A DNA stretch of 64,000 bases from a virus, in the IMG/VR virus record IMGVR_UViG_3300044639_001309, positions 56,347-120,346 of that record, one strand, 5' to 3'. Position 1 is the stretch's first letter, and every line of letters starts with the position of its first letter. The position numbers and the translations under genes were made by a program. Below are positions 24,179 to 33,567 of this stretch, piece by piece. The notes below the pieces were generated by a model. It saw nothing but the letters and a program-made list of their open reading frames with translations. It ran no database searches and was not told the origin of the DNA.

Positions 24179-26131
24179 TTATCTGGGATTGTTTTGTTGG
24201 GCGTTCCCAGCTGAAAAAACTCCACGGTTTACCAGCTTGACCAGTCCGTGCGGGGTGTTGACTACAAACCCTTCGCCTTCGGCTTTACCAGCTGTGGTTT
24301 GTTTTAATCCATTGACTTGTTGTTCAAGCTGTTGTGCCATGCCAAGCTTGGCATTATAAATGCCATCCCAAATTTGTTGTAGGCCTGTGTATGCAGGACT
24401 AGGGACAATTTTACCTGCTCGATCTAAAGTGAACAATTTGCCTGGCAGGTTGTCAGTTTTAGCATTGTATTGTCCTTGAACATCCGGATTGCCAGCCACT
24501 AACTCAGCATATTGTTTGCCGCTGGTATTGACTTTGAGCCAGTTGTGTAGGCTCAGCGTTGTGCCGCCAATGATGCGCTGATTGAAGTAGGTTTGAATTC
24601 TCTGTCTGACAGAGCCAGGAAGCGAGTTCAACAATTCGTCTACTGCTGTGCCGTATGCGGATACTGCTTTTTTGGCCGCCGAAAGATTGGGCTTAGACAG
24701 TTTGAATTTTGTACCCAGGGTCGGTGTTAATATAGCCACTCCACCCGGTACATTCTCTAATCCTTGTCCGTCCCATACTTGTGCTGTTTTATCACCCAGC
24801 TTGTTAAAGTGTTGATGCACAACAATGCCTCCCGACTTGCCATTGATAATTTGCCCTTCGGGGCTGTTGGCTGGAATAGAATATTGAACCAAATTGGGTC
24901 TGAACTGATATTCACCGCTGGTGGGTGTTAGCTGGCCTGCCCACAACAAATCGCCCCAGTAAAATCCTGAACCTTTAGTAGCCGCATCTAGACCTGGCCA
25001 AATAGCTTTTAACTTAGGATATAAATCTGTTCTTAAATTGCCACTTTTCTTTTGTTGATCGTATTTGATCCAATCTTCAGGGCTTTGTGCGGCATAGCCA
25101 GCGTCGAACATGTACTTGTCCATTATAGACAGACGTCCATTGGGCAAGCGCCCAAAGACCAATGCAGGTTTACCGTCCCATTTGATTGTGATATTTTTGT
25201 CATTGCTAGCGGCAGCTTCTAGGCCTTGTATGGCTCGAGATGCGGCTTGGCTATTGCCCATAAAGAAAGCATCTTCGGGGTGCGGAATTCTTGGATCTTT
25301 CTTGGCAGGCATTGTTGTGTCGGCTTCAACCAAGGGTTGCATGCCTTGATTAACAATTCTGTCACGAAGTTTTGCAATAAAACTTACATCACTTTCTTGC
25401 ACTTGCCCTGGCTCTTGAAGGCCGTCCCTAGCTAGGTATTCTCTAAAGTCCTGTAACTTGGCTTCACGGTCAGGATCTTTAGACAATGCGGCATAGATAT
25501 TTTCAACTGTGGCTAGATCTTTGGCAGTAGCTGTGGGGCCAAGTAAACTTTTTGCCGCTTGATCAGGATCCAGAGTTAACACATTTTCTGTGGCACGACT
25601 AATGATTCCTTTGGCACTGGCCTTGAGTCCCAATGCTTTGGCCACGCTACTCATCAAGACATTTCTATACATGCCTTTGTATTCTGAACCGGCGCCTCCA
25701 CCTAACCAAAAAGTACCCCAATTGAGATTGGGCATTAACATAAAGTCCGTTTGCACAAATCCTTTTGTTGGGTCTCCTGCAATAGGAGTTTTAAAATGTA
25801 CTGCTTCGCCGCTTAATTTTACCCATTCTTTTGGGTCTTGTTTCATTTTAATAATGAACTGGTCTAGATTTGCTTTTAACTGTGGTTTACTGATTTCGTT
25901 GCTATCAACTGCAAGGTCCAGGTCTCCGGATGTGGGTTTTTTTCCTGTACTGCCCAACCAGCGTCGCGGATATCCAGTGGATGGATCTTTGTCGTCGCTT
26001 AGATCAAGACCTGTGACTCCTTCTAACCATTTAATGGTTGCTGGAACATCACCTTGACTAATACGCTGTGTTAATGGCTGACCCTGTGCATCTTTAAACA
26101 CGTTGCCGCCTTCTAGCAACCTGTTGATCAT
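24179..26131 (-). CDS. Fusion of pol-beta-type nucleotidyltransferase and ligase-like (KxDG) domain
   Basis: The 650-residue protein has two recognisable catalytic modules. Near the N-terminus, WLGSTGKKPTSGDLDLAVD places G60-S61 and D70-x-D72, with a third carboxylate D129 (VQTDF), the signature of pol-beta/MNT nucleotidyltransferases. Further on, IKWDGKPALVFGR (K317, D319, G320) matches ligase motif I. FYWGDLLW (390-397) resembles motif III, EGFVV (620-624) motif IV and LVKLVN (630-635) motif V. It could adenylylate and join nucleic acids. It overlaps the next gene by 4 bases among virion genes. Exact substrate unknown. Confidence 0.7.
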   Translation of the reverse strand: MINRLLEGGNVFKDAQGQPLTQRISQGDVPATIKWLEGVTGLDLSDDKDPSTGYPRRWLGSTGKKPTSGDLDLAVDSNEISKPQLKANLDQFIIKMKQDPKEWVKLSGEAVHFKTPIAGDPTKGFVQTDFMLMPNLNWGTFWLGGGAGSEYKGMYRNVLMSSVAKALGLKASAKGIISRATENVLTLDPDQAAKSLLGPTATAKDLATVENIYAALSKDPDREAKLQDFREYLARDGLQEPGQVQESDVSFIAKLRDRIVNQGMQPLVEADTTMPAKKDPRIPHPEDAFFMGNSQAASRAIQGLEAAASNDKNITIKWDGKPALVFGRLPNGRLSIMDKYMFDAGYAAQSPEDWIKYDQQKKSGNLRTDLYPKLKAIWPGLDAATKGSGFYWGDLLWAGQLTPTSGEYQFRPNLVQYSIPANSPEGQIINGKSGGIVVHQHFNKLGDKTAQVWDGQGLENVPGGVAILTPTLGTKFKLSKPNLSAAKKAVSAYGTAVDELLNSLPGSVRQRIQTYFNQRIIGGTTLSLHNWLKVNTSGKQYAELVAGNPDVQGQYNAKTDNLPGKLFTLDRAGKIVPSPAYTGLQQIWDGIYNAKLGMAQQLEQQVNGLKQTTAGKAEGEGFVVNTPHGLVKLVNRGVFSAGNAQQNNPR

Positions 26132-27126
26132 TTTTTACCTTTAGATTCAACCACTGTTGTTTTTTTCTTTTTCTTGACTCTACTCTCTTTTAAGTCAGTA
26201 CCTCCTGTGCGCATCCACATATTTCGTATGGCTGATCTCACAGCTGGAGAGCCAGTGGATCCATCAGCATCTGCAAACTCATCAAACATCTTGGTAATCT
26301 TTTCTGCAAACTCATTTGAATTTGGTTTTACTGGTGCTGCCGGGGCAGACGCAGGAGTTGCCGTTGGAGTTGTGCCGCTTGCCATTTGTTGCTGTGCGGT
26401 ACCGGCGGCAGCGGTTTGCTTTTGTTGTCTAATTTGTGCAGGTGTTTGTGCTGGTGTAGTAGTTGGATTAGGCGCCATTTGTTGTTGTGCAGTGGTGGCA
26501 GCGGACGCTTGCTTTTGTTGTCTAATTTGTGCAGGTGTTGGTTGAGCAGGCGTTGCCGGAGTAGTAGCTGTTGTTGGTGTTGCTGGAGTAGTAGCCGGTG
26601 GCGTTGCTGGAGTAGTAGCTGTTGTTGGAGTAGTAGCTGTTGTTGGTGTTGTTGCTGGTGGCTTTGCAGGATTATTTCCGCCGCGTTGACCTTTGGGTTG
26701 TCTTTGTTGCATACGTGCGGCACTAGTTCTAACTGCCAACGACTGAAATGCCGCAGGTAACTCCTTGGGAGTATTTTTCTTAGATGCAACATACTGAATG
26801 GCTTGATCTACACGGGCTTTGCTGGTTGGGTCAAGTTGATTCATTTGACCACCTAGCATAACTTTGTTAACAAAATCAGTAAGGTTAGCAGTATATTCCT
26901 GATCACTAATGGGTTGTCCCATATTAGCACGTTGCAGATTTACAGTTTTGTTAATCCAATTTTGAGAGGCAACTTGTGCTAACTTTTTCATTGACTCGTC
27001 GTTTTGCATGGCTTTGATTTTTTGATCGTAGCTCATGTTTGCCAATGCAGGATCACGGCTCACAGCCGCTTTTAAATAATCCATAACACCTGCTTCGGTA
27101 AGTTTTGTTAGCTCATGAATCTGCAT
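26128..27126 (-). CDS. Low-complexity Thr/Ala/Pro-rich protein with internal repeat
   Basis: The 332-residue protein has a helical N-terminus (MQIHELTKLTEAGVMDYLKA), a long Pro-Ala-Thr linker, and a 31-residue tandem duplication containing PAQIRQQKQ and TAQQQM. It ends with a basic Lys-rich tail (RVKKKKKTTVVESKGKK). It is probably a virion or internal protein with a flexible linker; no named family. It overlaps both neighbours (4 and 14 bases). Confidence 0.6.
   Translation of the reverse strand: MQIHELTKLTEAGVMDYLKAAVSRDPALANMSYDQKIKAMQNDESMKKLAQVASQNWINKTVNLQRANMGQPISDQEYTANLTDFVNKVMLGGQMNQLDPTSKARVDQAIQYVASKKNTPKELPAAFQSLAVRTSAARMQQRQPKGQRGGNNPAKPPATTPTTATTPTTATTPATPPATTPATPTTATTPATPAQPTPAQIRQQKQASAATTAQQQMAPNPTTTPAQTPAQIRQQKQTAAAGTAQQQMASGTTPTATPASAPAAPVKPNSNEFAEKITKMFDEFADADGSTGSPAVRSAIRNMWMRTGGTDLKESRVKKKKKTTVVESKGKK
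26416..26540 (-). repeat. 93-bp in-frame tandem repeat
   Basis: About 32 bases from 26416 recur almost exactly from 26509, giving a 93-base period (31 codons) inside the Thr/Ala/Pro-rich protein. Shorter GTAGTAGCTGTTGTTGG-type repeats lie just downstream (about 26560-26660). Such arrays can change copy number by slippage or recombination. Confidence 0.7.
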
Positions 27127-27373
27127 TTGTTCTTCTCACTGTTCTAGTAAATTTACTTGGGTCTTTGTCCCGCATAGCATTGAACAGTTTACGAATTAGA
27201 TTTTCTGACTGCTCAGGCGTAAATGATGACTCGATTTGTTCAATCAATCTTATAGCAGATGCTATAACATGGTCAGCTCGGCTTTCAATGATATAGCGTT
27301 TATCCTGATCTTTATGTCGATCATTGTATAAACCATCTAATTCTTCAAGAATGCTACGTGTTTTCTTTTGCAT
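27113..27373 (-). CDS. Conserved small helical phage protein
   Basis: The 86-residue helical protein (RSILEELDGLYNDRHKDQDK; SENLIRKLFNAMRDKDPSKF) looks like a conserved head-region protein of marine T4-like phages, of unknown role. A late-type promoter is 23 bases upstream, and it begins the minus-strand operon running to the ligase-like fusion. Confidence 0.65.
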   Translation of the reverse strand: MQKKTRSILEELDGLYNDRHKDQDKRYIIESRADHVIASAIRLIEQIESSFTPEQSENLIRKLFNAMRDKDPSKFTRTVRRTNADS

Positions 27374-27396
27374 AATTTGCTCAGGACCTTTGATAT

Positions 27397-27403
27397 TATT
27401 TAT
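27397..27403 (-). promoter_or_regulatory. Late-type promoter motif ATAAATA
   Basis: Minus-strand AAATAAATAATA lies 23 bases upstream of the 27113-27373 gene start, in the 63-base divergent gap before the first radical SAM gene. The plus-strand promoter of that gene is not clear. Confidence 0.55.
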
Positions 27404-27436
27404 TTGATTATAACATAGTTTGTCTGTAAATACAAT

Positions 27437-28498
27437 ATGGATACATTTTGCGTATTACCGTGGTTTAGTAAAGAAATTGATTATAACAATAACAAAACAC
27501 CCTGTTGTTTATTGCCCAAGAATCACAATCTTGAAGAAATTAAAAAAGATTTATTATCTGGTCAAAGATCATCTGCTTGTCAAAAATGCTGGTCATTGGA
27601 AGATCAAGGTTTAAAAAGTGATCGTCAGGTTAAAAACAAATCTTTAGATTTTTATTGGGATAAAGACTTAACAAAAATCATACAAGATGCCACACACGGT
27701 ATTACTCCTACCCGCATACTAAAATTAACAACCAGTTACACCTGTAATGCTACCTGTGTAAGCTGTGGCGCCGGAGCCAGTAGTAGTTGGGCACAACTCG
27801 ATCGTCAGACAGACCCAACTATACCAATTAAAAAATACAAATTCATTGACATAGAAAAAATCAAACAAGATGTAGATTTTAAAGAATTAAAAATGCTAAG
27901 TTTGCTAGGTGGTGAACCGCTGTACGAAAAGAAAAACTTCGAATTATTAGAACATTTAATTGATACAGGTAACGATCAACTATTTGTAAGTATGATAACA
28001 AACGGAAGTGTTGTACTGTCAGATAAACAAAAAAGAATACTGTCAAAATTTAAAAATCTTAATTTTTCTCTCAGTATCGACGGAGTCGGACCTGTGTTCG
28101 AGTATCTCAGATTTCCATTGAAATGGGACCAGCTGAACCAAAATCTTCAATTCTTTAAAGAAATTTCAAAAAATGTTAGTTCAAATTACACATTAAGTAA
28201 CTTGAATGTGCTGTACCATAACCAAACAAAAAAATGGTTTGACCAAAATAATATAGTATATTCTGTAAATCCAATTTATAATCCAAAATGGTTACAACCG
28301 AGAGCCTTGTCCGCAGACATCAAACAAGTGCTTAAAGAAAAGCTCAGACCAATGGACTATAACATGTTTGTGGGGGCAGTACACACAGACCAAGACCAAC
28401 AAAATTTTAATTTAATGTTGGAAAATATCAAATTACAAGATTCTTCAAAGAATATCTTAATCAAAGACTATCTGCCAGAACTTGTTAATTTGTTTTGA
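27437..28498 (+). CDS. Radical SAM enzyme of the twitch-domain phage type (copy 1)
   Basis: The 353-residue protein has the radical SAM cluster motif C103-x3-C107-x2-C110 (TCNATCVSCG) and the SAM-binding GGEPL (158-162). N-terminal cysteines C5, C23, C24, C48 and C51 (FCVLPW, TPCC, ACQKCW) match phage twitch-type radical SAM proteins, where they probably bind an auxiliary Fe-S cluster. These enzymes often modify peptides; the substrate is unknown. It is a plus-strand gene inserted between minus-strand head and helicase genes and converges with a paralogue. Confidence 0.88.
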   Translation: MDTFCVLPWFSKEIDYNNNKTPCCLLPKNHNLEEIKKDLLSGQRSSACQKCWSLEDQGLKSDRQVKNKSLDFYWDKDLTKIIQDATHGITPTRILKLTTSYTCNATCVSCGAGASSSWAQLDRQTDPTIPIKKYKFIDIEKIKQDVDFKELKMLSLLGGEPLYEKKNFELLEHLIDTGNDQLFVSMITNGSVVLSDKQKRILSKFKNLNFSLSIDGVGPVFEYLRFPLKWDQLNQNLQFFKEISKNVSSNYTLSNLNVLYHNQTKKWFDQNNIVYSVNPIYNPKWLQPRALSADIKQVLKEKLRPMDYNMFVGAVHTDQDQQNFNLMLENIKLQDSSKNILIKDYLPELVNLF

Positions 28499-28502
28499 TA
28501 AT

Positions 28503-29639
28503 TTAAGAAATTCTCAATGATTCTGCCAATGTTGGTAACTGATCTTTCCAGTTAATATGTCGTCGAGCAGACAGTTCATCTAAGTACTCAACCCACAAGT
28601 CATTACCGTTGGCATTTAATAAGCTATTCTCAATGGCTGACCAGATGCCGTATTTTTTTATTTCAATTAATTGCGGTAATATGCATGTGGCAAGATTTTT
28701 ACTGATAGTATTTAATTTTAGTACAGTTCCACCGTGGCTGATTGGGCCAGCCATTTGAAAATTAAGACCTACTGGATCTCCTTGCGCATTGGTTGATAAA
28801 TTAGTTTTTTGCCATGCAATTAATTTATCAACTTCTAAAATATTGTGGATGCCAACTGTGCAAGTTATATCAATAATGATATTAAATGATTGCTGATTTA
28901 TAAATTCAATAAAAGTTAAAATTTGCTCCCATTTGGCGGGCCAACGTATAAAATCAAAAGCTTGAGTAGTTGCATCTATGCTAATAGAAATTCTCAGTAG
29001 TCCAACATTTTTCCAATAATCTAATACTTCGTCGTTGGGAATAATTGTTCCGTTGGTATTATAAGAAAGCTCAAGTTCTGATAACTGTCCTATCTCTCTT
29101 AGATGAGACAATATTTCTTTGTGATCAGAATTCATCAACGGTTCGCCTCCGTTAAAATATAATCTTTTAAGATGGCGCAAATCTAACGATTTCCAAAATT
29201 TATTATCTTTAAGATTGTTAATATATTTTTCTGACGACAGGTTGTTAAAACTATAATTTAAAATTTCTTGACGCCAGCGACTGCTATACTTTGGGCCACA
29301 GGAAATACATGCAAGATTGCAAACATTTTCACTATTCCAATCTAGAGATATTAGTTTGTTGTCGGTATTATTATCTATCTGATTATTATCAAACCAATCA
29401 ATCGAAGCATGCCTGCGACTGGGTGATCCAGTTTTTTCAATTCTCCAGCAATTGTTACATTGCGTCGGTTCTGAATTGTTTTTAAAATCGTGTTGTTTTT
29501 TTTCTATAGTTGAGCGAAGCTCTTCTATATTGGCCGGAATGTAAACAACCTGATTTTGACAACAAAATCCCACACCGATTGTATTTTTAGATTTTTTCTC
29601 TATGTATAAACTTTTCCAAACATCCGGGCAGTATTTCAT
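28503..29639 (-). CDS. Radical SAM enzyme of the twitch-domain phage type (copy 2)
   Basis: The 378-residue protein is a paralogue of the neighbour, with C107-x3-C111-x2-C114 (VCNLACISCG), GGEPL (164-168) and N-terminal cysteines C4, C26, C27, C61 and C64 (GFCCQ, CNNCW). The shared FIRWPAKWEQ/YLRFPLKWDQ stretch supports common ancestry, though overall similarity is modest. Its start overlaps the gp41 stop by 4 bases, so it is translated with the helicase operon. Confidence 0.87.
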   Translation of the reverse strand: MKYCPDVWKSLYIEKKSKNTIGVGFCCQNQVVYIPANIEELRSTIEKKQHDFKNNSEPTQCNNCWRIEKTGSPSRRHASIDWFDNNQIDNNTDNKLISLDWNSENVCNLACISCGPKYSSRWRQEILNYSFNNLSSEKYINNLKDNKFWKSLDLRHLKRLYFNGGEPLMNSDHKEILSHLREIGQLSELELSYNTNGTIIPNDEVLDYWKNVGLLRISISIDATTQAFDFIRWPAKWEQILTFIEFINQQSFNIIIDITCTVGIHNILEVDKLIAWQKTNLSTNAQGDPVGLNFQMAGPISHGGTVLKLNTISKNLATCILPQLIEIKKYGIWSAIENSLLNANGNDLWVEYLDELSARRHINWKDQLPTLAESLRIS

Positions 29640-31078
29640 GACTGTTTAATTTGTCCCAACAGTTGTTTTAATTTGGCACTTTGCACATCAGCTGATACCT
29701 TAGGTGGTTGTTCCCATGCTGGTGTTCCTGTAGGCCTTTCCCATTTAGTTGATGATGTGGTTTCAGCCGTATTGTCAGTTACTGTACTTTTTGTTTTGAA
29801 TGAGTCCATGATACTAGGTTTTGCACCGCCACGGAAATTATCGTTGTCAGACACTCCTGGGTCAGTAATACGCATGGTTTCAATGTTGTATTCCAAATCA
29901 ATCTTTTGTCCTACGCCTGTAGAACTACGACTTTTCATACACTGGATCTGATACTTGCCACGCTCTTTCATAGCACGTGACGTAAAGATACCAAACACGT
30001 TGTCAGCAGTATTAATCTTGGAAATACCACCTGAAATGTGCGAGTGATCAAACTCAATTTCTTCCACAGCACTACGATTCAACTGTGACGCTGTTACCAT
30101 TAACATACCTAGCTCTTTGGCCAAGTTTCGTAGTTCTTCACTCACATACTTGTCTTTTACAAACAAATCGTTTGGACTGACCTTTGCACTAACAGGCATC
30201 AACAAGTCCAGATAGTCAATCATCATAAAGTCAATTTTGATACCTGTTTGTATCTGCACTTCTTTGACATAACTGCGGATATCATTAATGTTGCTCTGTG
30301 CCGGCAATGCCTTGACTCGATATTGACCAGATTTTTTACTGACCAGGCGAACCTTCATTGTAGTAGTGTCAATGTCTTTGCGGATGTCTTTGGTACTCAT
30401 GCTGGTTAACATAGCATCTGTTCTTAAACTAGTAAGCTCTTCCGAAAGTTCTAGTGTAATGTATACTCCACTGAGACCTTGTTGCAACCAGTTTAATGCA
30501 ATGTTCATCATCACAAGTGATTTGCCAGATCCTGATCCACCTGCAAAGATGTTTAGTTCACCGCGACTGAATCCACCATACAACAACTTGTCCAGTTGTG
30601 GCCATCCTGTTGACACTTGTCCACCTGAATTAAAGTATTTGTTGATGCGAGCCGCAGGATCAGCAAAGTAGTCTGTGCCCATGTCTTTGGTTAAACTAAT
30701 CTGCACAGCATCTTTGATCAGTTTCTCAACTGGTTCAAACTCGCCTTTTTCTAACAAGTCTGCTGATTTAAGAATAGCACGTTCAAGTTCCTGACGTTTA
30801 GTAAACAATTCAAACTCGCCCATGAACCAATCGTAATGACCTTCGTTCAAGTCCGGCACTGGTGCAAGTTTAACGCCTGTGGTGGCTGAAATCTGCAGCC
30901 TGTCTGGCATGGTCTTGTGCTTGTCTGAGTGTTCTTTAATGAACTCAGCCGCAGGTCTCAAACTCTTGTCAAAGTTTGCTGGGTTATAAATATTTTGAAC
31001 ACGCACATAACTCGATGCGTCTTCTAACATCATCTCTAGGAATAATCGTTGGACATCAAGTCCGTAATCTTTTAACAA
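29636..31078 (-). CDS. 41: Replicative DNA helicase, T4 gp41/DnaB family
   Basis: The 480-residue protein, close to T4 gp41 (475), has Walker A GGSGSGKS (180-187), Walker B-type IDFMMIDYLDLL and the DnaB-type VTASQLNRSAVEE and ISGGISKINTADNV motifs. It unwinds the lagging-strand template and forms the primosome with gp61, whose gene overlaps its start by 23 bases. The C-terminus is an acid and Ser/Thr-rich linker plus a short helix. Confidence 0.96.
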   Translation of the reverse strand: MLKDYGLDVQRLFLEMMLEDASSYVRVQNIYNPANFDKSLRPAAEFIKEHSDKHKTMPDRLQISATTGVKLAPVPDLNEGHYDWFMGEFELFTKRQELERAILKSADLLEKGEFEPVEKLIKDAVQISLTKDMGTDYFADPAARINKYFNSGGQVSTGWPQLDKLLYGGFSRGELNIFAGGSGSGKSLVMMNIALNWLQQGLSGVYITLELSEELTSLRTDAMLTSMSTKDIRKDIDTTTMKVRLVSKKSGQYRVKALPAQSNINDIRSYVKEVQIQTGIKIDFMMIDYLDLLMPVSAKVSPNDLFVKDKYVSEELRNLAKELGMLMVTASQLNRSAVEEIEFDHSHISGGISKINTADNVFGIFTSRAMKERGKYQIQCMKSRSSTGVGQKIDLEYNIETMRITDPGVSDNDNFRGGAKPSIMDSFKTKSTVTDNTAETTSSTKWERPTGTPAWEQPPKVSADVQSAKLKQLLGQIKQS

Positions 31079-32045
31079 GTTGCTTTTTCCTTATTTCAAT
31101 TTTTATCTTACTGGTCTCTTTTGCTTGCATAATAGTTAGCAAGGCTCCTAACTTGCCCAACTTTATCACTGCATCATTAACGTCTTTACAGTCGTCTGGC
31201 CATGTAGGTATACTAACACTATATCCTAATTCTACAGCACGGTCAATCAGTTCTACACCTGCTGTGTCTTGGTCCGGAACCACAACTACTTCCTTGCCCA
31301 AGCTACGTATCAGTCTAGCTTGACTGTCGCTGATGGTGTTGTGCATTAGTGCAAGGCCGCTAATGCTTAGTGCATCAAATATACCTTCTGTAACAATCAC
31401 ATACTGCCAGTCATTATGTTGTAGGTCTGTGCCAAATACATAGCCCGGTTGGCTATGATTGATATACTTGGGAATCTTGTTATCTAAGAATCTAGCACAC
31501 CAACCTATTACTTTGTTGTCGTATGTAAACGGTATCAACACATACGGTCTGGTCCAATGAACTCCATCAGTCTTGATAGAAGTCATTACAGGAAAATCTT
31601 CTGGCACGCCGCGATGGCGGATGTAGTCCCAGTATGTTGGAAATTCTGGAGTAACTACTTCTGCGTAAGGCGGAAAGTCATCGGACTCACCAAACTCAAT
31701 TGCGCTCAGTGTGTTGGATACTCGTTGTCTATCTTCTAAAATTCCGTGTATGTTGCGATGTCTTAGACTTTCAAGATTGAGCATTTCAATCTCGTTGTCC
31801 GGCACACCCATCCAACCTAGCAATCGTTTGGCTTTAAAACTTAAAGTACGCCCTAGTACAAAGCTAGCTGTGTAGCCGCAATTGAAGCAGTGGTAACTCC
31901 AACCTTGGTCGGTGACTTTGATGCCGCCTCGGCCACGTTTGTCTTGTGAGTTACCATTATGGGTGCAACACACAGCATTAAAACTAGTCCAGCCCTGTGG
32001 ACTAGTTTTTCTTTTAGCAGGCAGGTAATTGATTATGTCTATCAC
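31056..32045 (-). CDS. 61: DNA primase, T4 gp61 family
   Basis: The 329-residue protein (T4 gp61 is 342) has a zinc ribbon (CCTHNG at about 27-32, CFNCGY at about 54-59). Its TOPRIM core has VTEGIFDALSI (catalytic Glu) and VVVPDQDTAGVELI (DxD). It makes RNA primers for the lagging strand with gp41. It overlaps the SGNH hydrolase gene by 4 bases upstream. Confidence 0.95.
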   Translation of the reverse strand: MIDIINYLPAKRKTSPQGWTSFNAVCCTHNGNSQDKRGRGGIKVTDQGWSYHCFNCGYTASFVLGRTLSFKAKRLLGWMGVPDNEIEMLNLESLRHRNIHGILEDRQRVSNTLSAIEFGESDDFPPYAEVVTPEFPTYWDYIRHRGVPEDFPVMTSIKTDGVHWTRPYVLIPFTYDNKVIGWCARFLDNKIPKYINHSQPGYVFGTDLQHNDWQYVIVTEGIFDALSISGLALMHNTISDSQARLIRSLGKEVVVVPDQDTAGVELIDRAVELGYSVSIPTWPDDCKDVNDAVIKLGKLGALLTIMQAKETSKIKIEIRKKQLVKRLRT

Positions 32046-32779
32046 TTAGACATTATAACACAATCTATCTCTTGTTGCAACATATCTCGCAGTATTATGT
32101 GTCCGTTTTCATTAGGGTGGCCGCCCGGAAACGTTAATTCCATTTCGTTTGGATGTCGTCGTAGCCAATGTACAAAATTAAATCCTGGCAATATCTTAGA
32201 AGGAACTGTAATTTCTTCTTGTGGCGGGCTTATGTCCCAGATCAACATTGGTAGATTTCTTCTGGCTGCCACACCATCAAAAAAGTACAACGCTTGTTCG
32301 TAGTTTAGCATTGACAATGGATCACTTTCACTCAGTACCATGTATCGTTTAATCATATCGGTCCATTCGCGAGTCACAGCACCGTCTTGGACTCCAGCAT
32401 GTACCCACGAACTGTGAACAAATCTATCCCACGTAGGAGCATTAGGGTAAGTTTCATGACTAGGGTTATAAAAACTCATTCGACTACCTTCGGTTAATCC
32501 TACTAGAACAATACATTCTTCGGGACTGGGTTCGTTGCGTAACCACCACAAAAAAGTCCACATGGTGCTTTGTAAACTGCCGCCGGGTATGCCAAAGTTT
32601 TTTGTGGGCAATTGATAATGTCTACCAAGTAATCCCAGGAAGCATTTTCGTTCACGATAAGACGTATTCTCTACTAGACTTGGATGCGCATCAGAATTGT
32701 GTTTTAACAACTCTGGATCAATTAACTCGTCGCCCCAGACCCAACTGTCCCCAAATCCAACAATTTTTTTAAATTTCAT
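32042..32779 (-). CDS. SGNH/GDSL-family hydrolase
   Basis: The 245-residue protein has GFGDSWVWGDEL with the block I serine (S11) and a late GGHPNENGH motif carrying the block V histidine. Blocks II and III (Gly, Asn) are less clear (FGIPGGSLQST, VGLTEGSR). Such enzymes remove acyl or acetyl groups, for example from polysaccharides. It is placed in the primase operon with 4-base overlaps on both sides; a link to the glycan island is possible. Confidence 0.75.
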   Translation of the reverse strand: MKFKKIVGFGDSWVWGDELIDPELLKHNSDAHPSLVENTSYRERKCFLGLLGRHYQLPTKNFGIPGGSLQSTMWTFLWWLRNEPSPEECIVLVGLTEGSRMSFYNPSHETYPNAPTWDRFVHSSWVHAGVQDGAVTREWTDMIKRYMVLSESDPLSMLNYEQALYFFDGVAARRNLPMLIWDISPPQEEITVPSKILPGFNFVHWLRRHPNEMELTFPGGHPNENGHIILRDMLQQEIDCVIMSK

Positions 32780-33567
32780 CGGTACTGTATTAAATCAATG
32801 TTCCCGTCGGACATGCCAAATGATAATCTTAGATAAGGATGATATCCTTCAACATTGATACCCAATCTTTCAATTGCATGAATGAAGTTTATTTCTGAAA
32901 CAGTATTACCTGTTTTTAAATCTTCAAAGTCCACGTCATACCACTCAACAGTATTAGCTGTGGCATCTGATGACCCTTGTACTTGAAGTGTGCCAGTAAA
33001 GTCCACTGGATCAATTTGAAATGTAGTAATACGTGTACCATTTGTGGTAATTGTACTGGTGTAATGGATAGAACTGTCAGGGGCTTGGCTTGGGATAGTT
33101 AATTCTTGGCTGGCAACAAAAGCTGGAAATACGCTGTCTACAATATCAATATTACCACGGGCGCCGGCATAGTCGTCTGTGAATACTGCTTGATTTAAAA
33201 CACCTGACGTAATTTCTAAACTCCAACTAGCGGGTTGTGCTTGGAAATATGTTGTCTCTTCGGCAGTGACAGTTACTTTAGCTCTGCCTGTTGGTGCATT
33301 AAGTGTCACAAGCTCTTTGGCATATAACAAATTTTCTCCGTTTTGACTAATCATACGGAACGTAAACGTTGCGCCTGTGATGTTTACAGGTTTTTGGTCC
33401 TGGTTTAGGAACTGGAATAAAATAACATTATCCACTCCTAAATTTAATTTTAAGTCTTTTGCGTACACTGGTTGCCACCTTCTATCAAAAGTTGAGCCAA
33501 TGCCTGACGTGTCAATCAGAATTACCTGTTGGATTTGCTGATATAAATAGGCAGTGGTTGAATACAT
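32776..33567 (-). CDS. Probable tail or baseplate structural protein
   Basis: The product has 263 residues from ATG 33567, which has GGAG 6 bases upstream; an in-frame start at 33579 lacks this. The N-terminal GVDNVILFQFLNQDQKPVNI then ATFTFRM resembles the BppU/baseplate upper protein N-terminal domain of tail proteins. The rest is beta-rich. A late-type promoter is 16 bases upstream. Confidence 0.65.
   Translation of the reverse strand: MYSTTAYLYQQIQQVILIDTSGIGSTFDRRWQPVYAKDLKLNLGVDNVILFQFLNQDQKPVNITGATFTFRMISQNGENLLYAKELVTLNAPTGRAKVTVTAEETTYFQAQPASWSLEITSGVLNQAVFTDDYAGARGNIDIVDSVFPAFVASQELTIPSQAPDSSIHYTSTITTNGTRITTFQIDPVDFTGTLQVQGSSDATANTVEWYDVDFEDLKTGNTVSEINFIHAIERLGINVEGYHPYLRLSFGMSDGNIDLIQYR

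Noticed and set aside
26386-26760. Plus-strand Cys/Trp-rich open frame opposite the Thr-Ala-Pro-rich gene
   Set aside because: The composition comes from reading the repeat array of the minus-strand gene in antisense; no ribosome site or neighbour supports it.
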